Positions 45,593-53,055 of a stretch of 64,000 bases of DNA are shown here, piece after piece; the first letter of the stretch is position 1, and each line of letters opens with the position of its first letter. This DNA comes from Burkholderiaceae bacterium (GTDB lineage Bacteria > Pseudomonadota > Gammaproteobacteria > Burkholderiales > Burkholderiaceae_F): NCBI GenBank assembly GCA_017646335.1, contig JAGCMT010000058.1, forward strand, positions 1 to 64,000, given 5' to 3'. The notes beneath the pieces were generated by a model. It ran no database searches, was not told the origin of the DNA, and saw only the letters and a program-made list of their open reading frames with translations. A program made the translations under genes and the position numbers.

Positions 45593-45844
45593 TTAACCTT
45601 CCCCTCGAAGCTCTTGCGGTTCCACATCAACCAACACGCCGCCTTCTAACTTTTGCACGACTTGTTGCGCTTCTTTCAATAACGTTTCACAACGAAGACT
45701 GAGCTCTTTCCCACGCTTATAAGCTTCAACACTGTCTTGAAGCGTCAATTCGCCGGTACGCATCTTTTCCACAATCGTCTCCATCTCGGCGATTGCTTCT
45801 TCATAGGTGAGTTTTTCAACCGGAGTGACTCGTTTGGTAGCCAT
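45593..45844 (-). CDS. xseB: Exodeoxyribonuclease VII small subunit
   Basis: An 83-residue helical protein with the family core LTYEEAIAEMETIVEKMRTGEL and SVEAYKRGKEL, which binds the XseA large subunit to form the single-strand exonuclease. First gene of the xseB-ispA-dxs-murB operon, with AAAGG ahead of the ATG. xseA is not in the window. Confidence 0.94.
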   Translation of the reverse strand: MATKRVTPVEKLTYEEAIAEMETIVEKMRTGELTLQDSVEAYKRGKELSLRCETLLKEAQQVVQKLEGGVLVDVEPQELRGEG

Positions 45845-46022
45845 GGTGAAAGCCTTTCAATCTATCTAAATCAATCTGTTAATTTTACCTGACATCACCT
45901 CGTAACTTCAGAGGCAAACTCAACTTTTCGGGCTTCGTTTGCTAGTTTTCGAGAGTAGTTTTTCGTATTCGTTCGGCATAGACTAAAAGATGCTATTTTT
46001 GAAAAATTTTTAGGCCACATCG

Positions 46023-46901
46023 ATGCAATCGCTTTGGATTTTGGTGTCATCGTTTTTGTTCTCCTTGATGTCCGTTTTCATCAAGATGAGCAGTAACGAC
46101 TTCGGTACGTGCGAGCTGATTTTTTACCGTTCCTTGGTATCGGTAATCCTGCTTTATGCCTTTGTTCGTTTCCGAGGTTATTCGCTTCGTACCGATTTCC
46201 TCTTCGGTCACTTTAAGCGCTCATTAGCCGGCACGATCAGTATGTTTTTCGGCTTCTGGTCTCTCACCACCTTATCGGTGGGCACTAGCATGACGCTTTG
46301 CTACACCAATCCGCTTTTCATGGCCATTTTTGTCGTCCTCTTTGCCGTCCACATGCGTCAGCCCATCCCTTGGAAATTAATTGCCATGATTGCCTTGGGC
46401 TTTGCGGGAATCGTCATCATTTTGCAGCCGAGTTTTACGGGTACGGATCAACTCTTAGGGGCACTAGCGGCCCTCCTATCGGCTTTCTTAGCTGCCGTTG
46501 CCTTCTGGCAAATCAAAGAGTTAGGACAACTTCGAGAGCCCTCTTGGCGAATCGTTTTCTACTTTGCGCTATTCGGAACCTTTTTCGGGTTGACCGGTTG
46601 CTTAATTTTTGAAAGCGGTTTTTCTGAAATGACACTCGATAACATCTCCCCGTTGATCGGTATTTGTGTCACGGCCCTGTTGGCTCAATGTTGCCTAACG
46701 CGTGCTTTCGGTAGCGGCAATGTTTTGTTAACGTCCTGTTTGCAATTTTCCGCTATCATCTTTGCTGAAATTTTCTCCGTCATCTTCTTTGGCGATGTCG
46801 TCAGCAGCCTCAGTATGGTTGGGATGGCAATCATCATGGTCGCAGGCGTCTCTTCGACCGTCATCACCAAGAATATGGAGCGTCGTGCGAAACAATCGTA
46901 A
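46023..46901 (+). CDS. EamA/DMT-superfamily transporter
   Basis: A 292-residue inner-membrane protein with ten hydrophobic spans in two EamA repeats. The first includes SVFIKMSSNDFGTCELIFYRS, typical of S-adenosylmethionine and metabolite carriers of the DMT group; the second ends ISVIFFGD-like (FSVIFFGDVVSSLSMVGM). Substrate unknown. It diverges from xseB, and a terminator follows before the META lipoprotein. Confidence 0.85.
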   Translation: MQSLWILVSSFLFSLMSVFIKMSSNDFGTCELIFYRSLVSVILLYAFVRFRGYSLRTDFLFGHFKRSLAGTISMFFGFWSLTTLSVGTSMTLCYTNPLFMAIFVVLFAVHMRQPIPWKLIAMIALGFAGIVIILQPSFTGTDQLLGALAALLSAFLAAVAFWQIKELGQLREPSWRIVFYFALFGTFFGLTGCLIFESGFSEMTLDNISPLIGICVTALLAQCCLTRAFGSGNVLLTSCLQFSAIIFAEIFSVIFFGDVVSSLSMVGMAIIMVAGVSSTVITKNMERRAKQS

Positions 46902-47018
46902 CGATAGAAACATTTGGTTGCGAATCTCGCACTTTTTCACGTCTTTTTGAAACCAAACTCGATAAAGTTATTCTCACGAGAGACAGCTAAGGTCCTCCGG
47001 AAACAAGAGAGAGAGTTT

Positions 47019-47053
47019 AGGCCAGGACGTTTAACCTTCCTGGCCTTTTTTTT
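47019..47053 (+). terminator. Terminator after the 46023 DMT transporter
   Basis: AGGCCAGGA and TCCTGGCCT form a 9-bp stem with a 10-base loop followed by a T8 run, just ahead of the META lipoprotein gene. Confidence 0.82.
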
Positions 47054-47071
47054 GGTAAAGGTTTGACAGAT

Positions 47072-47542
47072 ATGTTCAAAAAAGCACTGATCGCCAGTGT
47101 ATTGGTTATGAGTATCGCCATGACCGGTTGTAGTGAAGACAAAACAGAAAATAAGACTGTCAAGGTCAATCCCGCCGGTGAGGTGGTCAAGAAATTGGAA
47201 GGAACATCTTGGGAGCTTGTGATGGACGGCAATTCCAAATCCGAATGTGAGGAATTACCGCCGTTATTGGAATTTTTGAGCAAAAATCGAATCGCCGGCA
47301 ATTTGGGTTGCAACCTGATTAACGGCAACTACAAGCTCGACGGCAAGGCCTTTACGTTTGAGTCGCCTGCCATGACCAAACGCCTGTGTGCGCCGAAAAC
47401 GATGGAATTGGAAGCCCGCTTGACCAAGATGGTGGCCGATACTCGTTATCTGACCACAATGAAGGGCGAATTGATGATTTGGAATGAACGAGGCGAATTG
47501 CTAGCCCGCTACCGCCCCGAAAAAGCCGGTGGCTGCCAATAA
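47072..47542 (+). CDS. META-domain (HslJ-like) lipoprotein
   Basis: A 156-residue secreted lipoprotein. The signal peptide ends in a lipobox (AMTGC) with Cys at about residue 19. The rest is one META domain: LEGTSWELV, then NRIAGNLGCNLINGNY and AMTKRLCAP, then ELEARLTKM, as in HslJ, which has been linked to novobiocin resistance and heat response in E. coli. The frame can be read from a TTG at 47063, but the ATG at 47072 gives a normal signal peptide. Function unknown beyond an envelope location. Confidence 0.82.
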   Translation: MFKKALIASVLVMSIAMTGCSEDKTENKTVKVNPAGEVVKKLEGTSWELVMDGNSKSECEELPPLLEFLSKNRIAGNLGCNLINGNYKLDGKAFTFESPAMTKRLCAPKTMELEARLTKMVADTRYLTTMKGELMIWNERGELLARYRPEKAGGCQ

Positions 47543-47560
47543 TCAACGCTACAAAAGTCA

Positions 47561-47592
47561 AAAGGCTTCAGACTCAAACTGAAGCCTTTTTG
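47561..47592. terminator. Bidirectional terminator between the META gene and polA
   Basis: AAAGGCTTCAG and CTGAAGCCTTT form a perfect 11-bp stem with a 7-base loop and a T5 run, between convergent genes. Confidence 0.86.
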
Positions 47593-47602
47593 TTTTCTTG
47601 GC

Positions 47603-50365
47603 TTAATGAGCCGATTCCCATCTATCGCCACAACCGACTTCAGCCAACAAAGGCACCGCAAGCTGCGCCACACCTTCCATCAGCGAAGGCAAGGCTTGCT
47701 TGACCTTCTCGACTTCGTCTTCGGGCACTTCCAACACCAATTCGTCGTGTACCTGAAGAACTAAAAGCGACTTCATCTTCTCGACTTCAAGCCATTGTTG
47801 AACACGGATCATCGCCAACTTAATCAAATCAGCGGCCGTGCCTTGCATCGGCGCATTAATGGCCGCACGTTCGGCACCGGCACGAACCGGCGCCTTGGAA
47901 CTCGTGATATCGGGCAGCCACAAACGACGACCGAAAGCCGTTTCCACAAAACCTTGTGCATGAGCCTTCGCACGCGTGGCTTCCATATAAGCCTTCACCC
48001 CGGGATAACGGGCAAAGTAGCGTTCGATGTAGTTTCGCGCGGCCGAGGGTTCAATTCCCAAATTCTGTGCCAAGCCAAAAGCGCTCATGCCGTAAATCAA
48101 ACCGAAATTAATGACCTTGGCCGTTCGGCGTTGATCGGAGGTCACGGCGTCCAATTCCACACCAAACACTTCGGCTGCCGTTGCACGGTGAATGTCCAAC
48201 CCCTTTTTGAAAGCATCCAAAAGGCCTGCATCTTGAGACAGATGCGCCATGATTCGAAGCTCAATTTGGGAATAGTCGGCCGATACGATGACCTTACCGC
48301 AGTCAGCCACAAAAGCCTCACGAACCTGACGCCCTTCTTTGGTTCGAACCGGAATGTTTTGTACGTTCGGATCGCTCGAAGCCAAACGGCCCGTGACCGC
48401 CGTCGTTTGGCCGAACGTCGTATGCACACGACCGGTCTTGGCATTGACCATCAACGGCAACTTATCGGTATACGTGCTCTTTAATTTGCTCAAGCGACGG
48501 AATTCCAAAATGAGTTTAGGCAACGAATAATCCAAGGCTAACTGTTGCAACACGTCTTCGCTCGTGCTGTAACCGCCAGACGCCGTTTTCTTAGTCTTAG
48601 CCGGAACCGGAATCGCCAAACGATTGAAAAGCACGTCCGAGAGCTGCTTGGGACTAGCCAAATTAAAACGATCACCGGCTTGGCTGTAGGCTTGCTCTTC
48701 CAGCATCACGATCTCGTCGCCCAAGGCATCGCTTTGCGCGCTCAAACGCATGGAATCGACCAATACACCGTTTCGCTCCATCGTCAACAACACGTTTTGC
48801 GTGGGGCGTTCCACATCGTGATAGATGCCACGAAGCTTTTCATCGGCATCCAATCGAGCTTGCATCGCTTCGTGCAATTGCAAAACGCCGTGCGCCAAGG
48901 CTGCCATATAACCGGCCACCTTCTCCACATCGGCTTGGGCAGCCTTTAACGCTTTAACCCCCTTACCGACAATGTCTTCACGCATCGGAACGTCGAGCTT
49001 TAACCAACGGGCGGTCAAATTCTCCACATCGTGCTTCATGTGCGCTTCAATCACGTAACTCATCAACGTCACGTCATCGACATCTGCGCCCAAAGCCATA
49101 CCGAGATTGGCAAACAAATGACGCAACCACTTGGCATCGGCCGTCACAAGCTTAGCCTGACCGGCAAGCCACGCCCCCAAGGTCGTTCGTATCATTTCCA
49201 AAGACACGTTCGAGCCCGTTTCGTGCTTGATCGGCAAATAAACGTTTGTACCGTCGACACAAAGACCCAAACCGACCAAATCGCCACTGACTCCATCGGT
49301 CGCATCAGCCCACGGCATCAATGCCACACCGCGTTTGGTCGTCGACAATTTTTGAAGTAAACGATCAAGACCCGTTTGGTCCGTCACGATCTCATACGTT
49401 AATTCGGCCGCACTTTGCTCAACCGTTTCATCGATTTGGGGAATGGAAGCAAACAAATCCAACGTCGCCGTATCGGCAACAACCGTCTCTTGCTTTTTCG
49501 CTTCGACTTTTGCTTTGGCCTTACGCTTACTTTGTTGCATCTCCCAACGAGCGTAAAACTCAGTCAAAAAGGCATTGTCTTCATCCTTAAAGCCTAAGGA
49601 TTCGACATCACCCTCCAACCATTCATTCCAATCGGCATCGGTCTTAATGGTAACCAAGGCCTTCGCCGTGGGTAAAAAGCCCATCCCTTCACGCAGGTAT
49701 TCACCAGCTTTGCCTTTAATCTCGTCGGCATGCTCAATCAAATTTTCCAACGTGTCGTAATCGTTGATCCATTTGGCTGCCGTCTTGGGACCGCACTTGT
49801 AGATACCCGGTACGTTATCGACGTTATCGCCCATTAACGACAAGTAATCGACGATTTGATTGGGGCGCACACCGAACTTTTCCTTCACGCCCTCAGGATC
49901 AAGAACCACGCGCGTCATGGTGTTCACGACCACAATCTCGTCGTTGACCAACTGGCTCATGTCCTTATCGCCCGTTGCGATGAAGACCTTCATGCCTTGC
50001 GTTTGCGCGCGTACGGCCAACGTACCGATCACGTCATCGGCTTCGATGCCGGGCACGATTAACAAAGGCCAGCCCTGAGCCTTGATCATTTGATGAATGG
50101 GCTCCACTTGCACACGAAGATCATCGGGCATGGGAGGGCGATTAGTCTTGTATTCGGAATAAATATCACTTCGGAAGGTTTGACCCGGCGCATCAAAAAC
50201 AACGGCCGCCAAATCGGGTTTGATCATCGTTTTGATCATTTGCAACATATTGGCAAAACCCTTGATGGCTCCCGTGGGCTCGCCTTGCCCCGTGCGTAAA
50301 TCAGGTAAACCGTGGAAAGCTCGATACAAATAATTCGAGCCGTCGATCAACAATAACGTCTTCAT
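47603..50365 (-). CDS. polA: DNA polymerase I with a degenerate 3'-5' exonuclease domain
   Basis: A 920-residue family A polymerase. The 5' nuclease domain (DGSNYLYRAFHGLP start, EADDVIGTLA) and the polymerase domain (motif A DYSQIELR, motif B with KVINFGLIYG, motif C VHDELV) are intact. In the middle domain the proofreading acids are gone. The position of E. coli D355-T-E357 reads M350-P-W352, NLKYD (D424) reads DAKWL, and AEDAD (D501) reads AALAH. The fold seems retained, as in Taq-type enzymes. Homologues start at MKTLLLIDG, so the ATG at 50365 is used rather than the 5' extension to 50422. Monocistronic. Confidence 0.96.
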   Translation of the reverse strand: MKTLLLIDGSNYLYRAFHGLPDLRTGQGEPTGAIKGFANMLQMIKTMIKPDLAAVVFDAPGQTFRSDIYSEYKTNRPPMPDDLRVQVEPIHQMIKAQGWPLLIVPGIEADDVIGTLAVRAQTQGMKVFIATGDKDMSQLVNDEIVVVNTMTRVVLDPEGVKEKFGVRPNQIVDYLSLMGDNVDNVPGIYKCGPKTAAKWINDYDTLENLIEHADEIKGKAGEYLREGMGFLPTAKALVTIKTDADWNEWLEGDVESLGFKDEDNAFLTEFYARWEMQQSKRKAKAKVEAKKQETVVADTATLDLFASIPQIDETVEQSAAELTYEIVTDQTGLDRLLQKLSTTKRGVALMPWADATDGVSGDLVGLGLCVDGTNVYLPIKHETGSNVSLEMIRTTLGAWLAGQAKLVTADAKWLRHLFANLGMALGADVDDVTLMSYVIEAHMKHDVENLTARWLKLDVPMREDIVGKGVKALKAAQADVEKVAGYMAALAHGVLQLHEAMQARLDADEKLRGIYHDVERPTQNVLLTMERNGVLVDSMRLSAQSDALGDEIVMLEEQAYSQAGDRFNLASPKQLSDVLFNRLAIPVPAKTKKTASGGYSTSEDVLQQLALDYSLPKLILEFRRLSKLKSTYTDKLPLMVNAKTGRVHTTFGQTTAVTGRLASSDPNVQNIPVRTKEGRQVREAFVADCGKVIVSADYSQIELRIMAHLSQDAGLLDAFKKGLDIHRATAAEVFGVELDAVTSDQRRTAKVINFGLIYGMSAFGLAQNLGIEPSAARNYIERYFARYPGVKAYMEATRAKAHAQGFVETAFGRRLWLPDITSSKAPVRAGAERAAINAPMQGTAADLIKLAMIRVQQWLEVEKMKSLLVLQVHDELVLEVPEDEVEKVKQALPSLMEGVAQLAVPLLAEVGCGDRWESAH

Positions 50366-50478
50366 TTCGTGTAATAAATCTTGTACAGTCGGCGAGTCGC
50401 CCCACCGAGGAAATCCGCCCACAATGATAGCGAAGTTTGACGCATTACATACGGTTTCATTTTTTGTCTAAAAAGCAC

Positions 50479-50505
50479 TTGGACAATTCATGCCCTCGTT
50501 ATAAT
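50479..50505 (+). promoter_or_regulatory. Predicted promoter of the DUF2782-like gene
   Basis: A perfect -10 TATAAT at 50500-50505 and TTGGAC at 50479-50484 lie 15 bases apart, two less than optimal. About 40 bases of leader follow. Confidence 0.45.
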
Positions 50506-50546
50506 TGGAAGAAGAAAAGAACAACAAAAACATAAAGAGTTCGACT

Positions 50547-51011
50547 ATGCGTAAAACCTTATTTTGCTTAACGATCGCCTCCATGATGGCCGCTCCGGTC
50601 GCCATGGCTGCTCCCCAAGAGATCGCTCCGCCGCCGCAAATCAGCCAAAAGGCTGCTGCCGCTGCTTACAAAAACGCTCAAAAAACCGCCGCTCCCACCA
50701 ATTACGAACGTGTGGGCGAAGTCGCCCGTCGCCATCCGGCTAACCCCGATTTAGCTCCGAGTGCGGCCGATTACGAAAAAGCTCGTCAAGATCGCGCAGC
50801 CGGTCGCTATACCAAGCCCGAGTCCAAGAACACGGAAATCGAGGCCGTACGCGATCAAAACAATCGCATCCGCGAGTATGTGGTGACGCCGGGTTCGACG
50901 CATTTGCCCTATCGCATCGAAAATCGCGCCGAGCGCCCGATCGACAGCGCACCGGGTTCCAATAGCAAGAGCACCTTGGGTACCACGAAGCTCATCAACC
51001 TCGGGTTCTAA
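50547..51011 (+). CDS. Small periplasmic protein, DUF2782-like
   Basis: A 154-residue secreted protein. The signal peptide (MRKTLFCLTIASMMAAPVAMA) is cleaved near AMA-AP. An Ala/Pro/Lys-rich, probably unstructured stretch follows, then a short conserved-looking block, IEAVRDQNNRIREYVVTPGSTHLPYRI cut here as IEAVRDQ, REYVVTPG and LPYRIEN. This is similar to the DUF2782 core found next to polA in Burkholderiales. Function unknown. The frame extends to 50505, but the ATG at 50547 starts the signal peptide. It is 3 bases upstream of the BPSS1780-like gene. Confidence 0.65.
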   Translation: MRKTLFCLTIASMMAAPVAMAAPQEIAPPPQISQKAAAAAYKNAQKTAAPTNYERVGEVARRHPANPDLAPSAADYEKARQDRAAGRYTKPESKNTEIEAVRDQNNRIREYVVTPGSTHLPYRIENRAERPIDSAPGSNSKSTLGTTKLINLGF

Positions 51012-51014
51012 TCG

Positions 51015-51794
51015 ATGCAAGGTCATATCGCTACGTTTTCTTCCCCGATCCGTTGGTTAAAAGTCGGGATTAAGGCTATTCGCCAAAGCATGTTCGGCAT
51101 GATCACCGTCACGATGGTTTACATCTTCGCGATGAGCATGTTGGGCTCCTTACCCTTTGGCGGTTTGGTTGCTGCTGCCATTTTTATGCCCTTTGGCACG
51201 ATGTTAGTTGTTCGCGCTACCAAAGATGCTTACGAAGGTCGTACACCGACCTATGGCATTTTGAAAGAGCTCTTTACGGAACCGTCTCAACGCCAACGCC
51301 AAATCCGTGTGGGTTTAATTTATGGCGCCTTCTTGTTGGCAGCGAACTTTGCCTACACCTATTTGGCCATCGACTACATCCGTCAATGGGAAATTGTCGA
51401 TAACCGCCTGGTTTGGTCGAGTGTTTGGGAAAATATGCCTTGGACCGCTTTCATCGTCACGATCGTGATTTTCGGTTCGGGTCAAATGGCCACTTGGTTT
51501 GCGCCGATGTTGATTGCTTGGAAAAACATGACGGTCGGCAAGGCTCTGTTCTACTCATTTTTCGGTTGCTTGCGCAATTGGATGGCTGCCATCGTTTTGA
51601 TCGCTATTTTGGCCGGCCTTACTTTCGGTTGTGGTCTTGCCGCTTCTTTTTTCATGATGACATTCGGCCTTTCCAACTACTCGATGTTTATTTTGGCCCC
51701 GCTGGCATTCTTCATTTCCGCGTTGGCTTACGGCACGATTTGGCCGATGTGGATCGATATCTACGGTGATATCGCCGTTGAAGTCGACGAATAA
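51015..51794 (+). CDS. BPSS1780-like integral membrane protein
   Basis: A 259-residue inner-membrane protein with about six hydrophobic spans. The N-terminal WLKVGIKAIRQSMFGMITVT segment, in which an amphipathic start leads into the first span, and the glycine/proline bend SLPFGG are typical of the BPSS1780 family common in Burkholderiales near polA. Function unknown. It is co-transcribed with the preceding DUF2782-like gene and ends at a strong terminator. Confidence 0.72.
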   Translation: MQGHIATFSSPIRWLKVGIKAIRQSMFGMITVTMVYIFAMSMLGSLPFGGLVAAAIFMPFGTMLVVRATKDAYEGRTPTYGILKELFTEPSQRQRQIRVGLIYGAFLLAANFAYTYLAIDYIRQWEIVDNRLVWSSVWENMPWTAFIVTIVIFGSGQMATWFAPMLIAWKNMTVGKALFYSFFGCLRNWMAAIVLIAILAGLTFGCGLAASFFMMTFGLSNYSMFILAPLAFFISALAYGTIWPMWIDIYGDIAVEVDE

Positions 51795-51811
51795 CCCATT
51801 GATATCCAAAC

Positions 51812-51848
51812 AAAAAAATCCACTTCAAAATTGAAGTGGATTTTTTTG
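51812..51848. terminator. Bidirectional terminator between the BPSS1780-like gene and sseA
   Basis: AAATCCACTTCA and TGAAGTGGATTT form a perfect 12-bp stem with a 4-base loop and A/T runs on both sides. Confidence 0.88.
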
Positions 51849-51863
51849 TTATCAACAGAGTCG

Positions 51864-52709
51864 TTACTCTTCTGCCGTACTCACGGGGCGAGCCGGATCG
51901 CTGACCCATTCGGAGAAGCTACCGATATAAACGCCCAAGGGTTCAAACCCTGCCATCTTCATCGACAAGTGATTACAACAAGCCGTCACACCCGAACCAC
52001 ACGTGTTGACGATGGGCATGCCCGGACGACGAGCGAAGACCGCTTCAAATTCTTGCTTTAACACTTCAGGCGACTTAAAAACGCCGTCAGCCAAATTTTC
52101 CGAACTCGGTCGGCTCATGGCTCCGGGAATGTGACCGCCAATGCGATCGAGCGTTTCATTTTGACCAAGGTATCGACCGTGGCCACGTGCATCGATCAGA
52201 GCATATTGGGGATCGTCTTGATTGGCTAAAACCTCTTCGATGGTAAAGACGCGTTCCAACGGTTCGGATGCAACCATATTGCCCGCTTCATAAGCAGGAA
52301 GCTCATCACTCATTTCACCGCCGGCAGCCTGCCAAGCCTTCAAACCGCCGTCCAAGACGCGAACGTTGGCAAAGCCGGCATAGCGGAACGTAAACCACAA
52401 ACGACAGGCGAAATTACAAGGACCGTCATCATAAACCACGACTTCACTCGTTTGATTCACACCCAATGCACGCATGCGTTCGCAAAAACGTTCCATTGTC
52501 GGGAAAGGATTGCGACCATTGGATCCCGTACAAGGACCGGAAACGTCTTCACGCATATCGGCCTGGCGTGCGCCGGGAATATGACCGGCGGCAAAAGCTA
52601 CACGACCGGCTAACGGGTCTTTCAAATTGGCACGCACATCCAGAAGGACCAGATCGGGCGAACCCAACTTTTCACGCAACTCAGAAGCAGAAATCAAAAA
52701 AGCAGTCAT
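51864..52709 (-). CDS. sseA: 3-mercaptopyruvate sulfurtransferase (SseA-type rhodanese)
   Basis: A 281-residue tandem rhodanese protein. The N-terminal inactive repeat (LLDVRANLKDP, GHIPGA) is followed by a catalytic repeat with the active-site loop CGSGVTA. That loop marks mercaptopyruvate, rather than thiosulfate, sulfurtransferases. It moves sulfane sulfur from mercaptopyruvate to thiol acceptors. AAGGAG precedes the ATG at 52709; the longer frame to 52805 runs through the upstream terminator. It lies downstream of alaS-tusA on the same strand, with a terminator between. Confidence 0.92.
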   Translation of the reverse strand: MTAFLISASELREKLGSPDLVLLDVRANLKDPLAGRVAFAAGHIPGARQADMREDVSGPCTGSNGRNPFPTMERFCERMRALGVNQTSEVVVYDDGPCNFACRLWFTFRYAGFANVRVLDGGLKAWQAAGGEMSDELPAYEAGNMVASEPLERVFTIEEVLANQDDPQYALIDARGHGRYLGQNETLDRIGGHIPGAMSRPSSENLADGVFKSPEVLKQEFEAVFARRPGMPIVNTCGSGVTACCNHLSMKMAGFEPLGVYIGSFSEWVSDPARPVSTAEE

Positions 52710-52754
52710 CTTCTCAACTCCTTTGTAATCAACCATTCCATCATACGCCAAAAG

Positions 52755-52796
52755 AAAAAAGCGCTCCGTCATCTTTTCGAGATGATAGAGCGCTTC
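52755..52796 (-). terminator. Terminator of alaS-tusA
   Basis: On the minus strand AAGCGCTC-T-ATCATCT and AGATGAC-GGAGCGCTT form a long stem with minor mismatches, followed by TTTTTTC. Confidence 0.83.
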
Positions 52797-52822
52797 CTGT
52801 CGCACATTCAGAACAAATTCAA

Positions 52823-53053
52823 TTACTTATGCTCAATCAAATGAACAAATTCGCCATTGACTTCTTGTTGACTGACAATGCGATGACCGGTCTGGCGAGC
52901 AAATTCAGCCAAGTCAGCCATGCTAGCCGGGTCCGTTGCCAACACTTGCAACACCTCACCCGTTTGCATCGCCGCCAAAGCCTTCTTCGTCTTTAAGACC
53001 GGCATGGGGCACTTGGTGCCCCGCGTATCGATTTCGCGATCGAACGTAGCCAT
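52823..53053 (-). CDS. TusA-family sulfurtransferase
   Basis: A 76-residue sulfur carrier of the TusA/SirA family. The N-terminal RGTKCPMPVLKTKKAL carries the CPxP motif whose Cys accepts a persulfide. TusA passes sulfur from cysteine desulfurase to tRNA thiolation and other pathways. The start is 2 bases after the alaS stop, so the two are certainly co-transcribed and probably translationally coupled. Whether it is the tRNA-thiolation TusA or a paralogue cannot be decided. Confidence 0.9.
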   Translation of the reverse strand: MATFDREIDTRGTKCPMPVLKTKKALAAMQTGEVLQVLATDPASMADLAEFARQTGHRIVSQQEVNGEFVHLIEHK

Positions 53054-53055
53054 GC

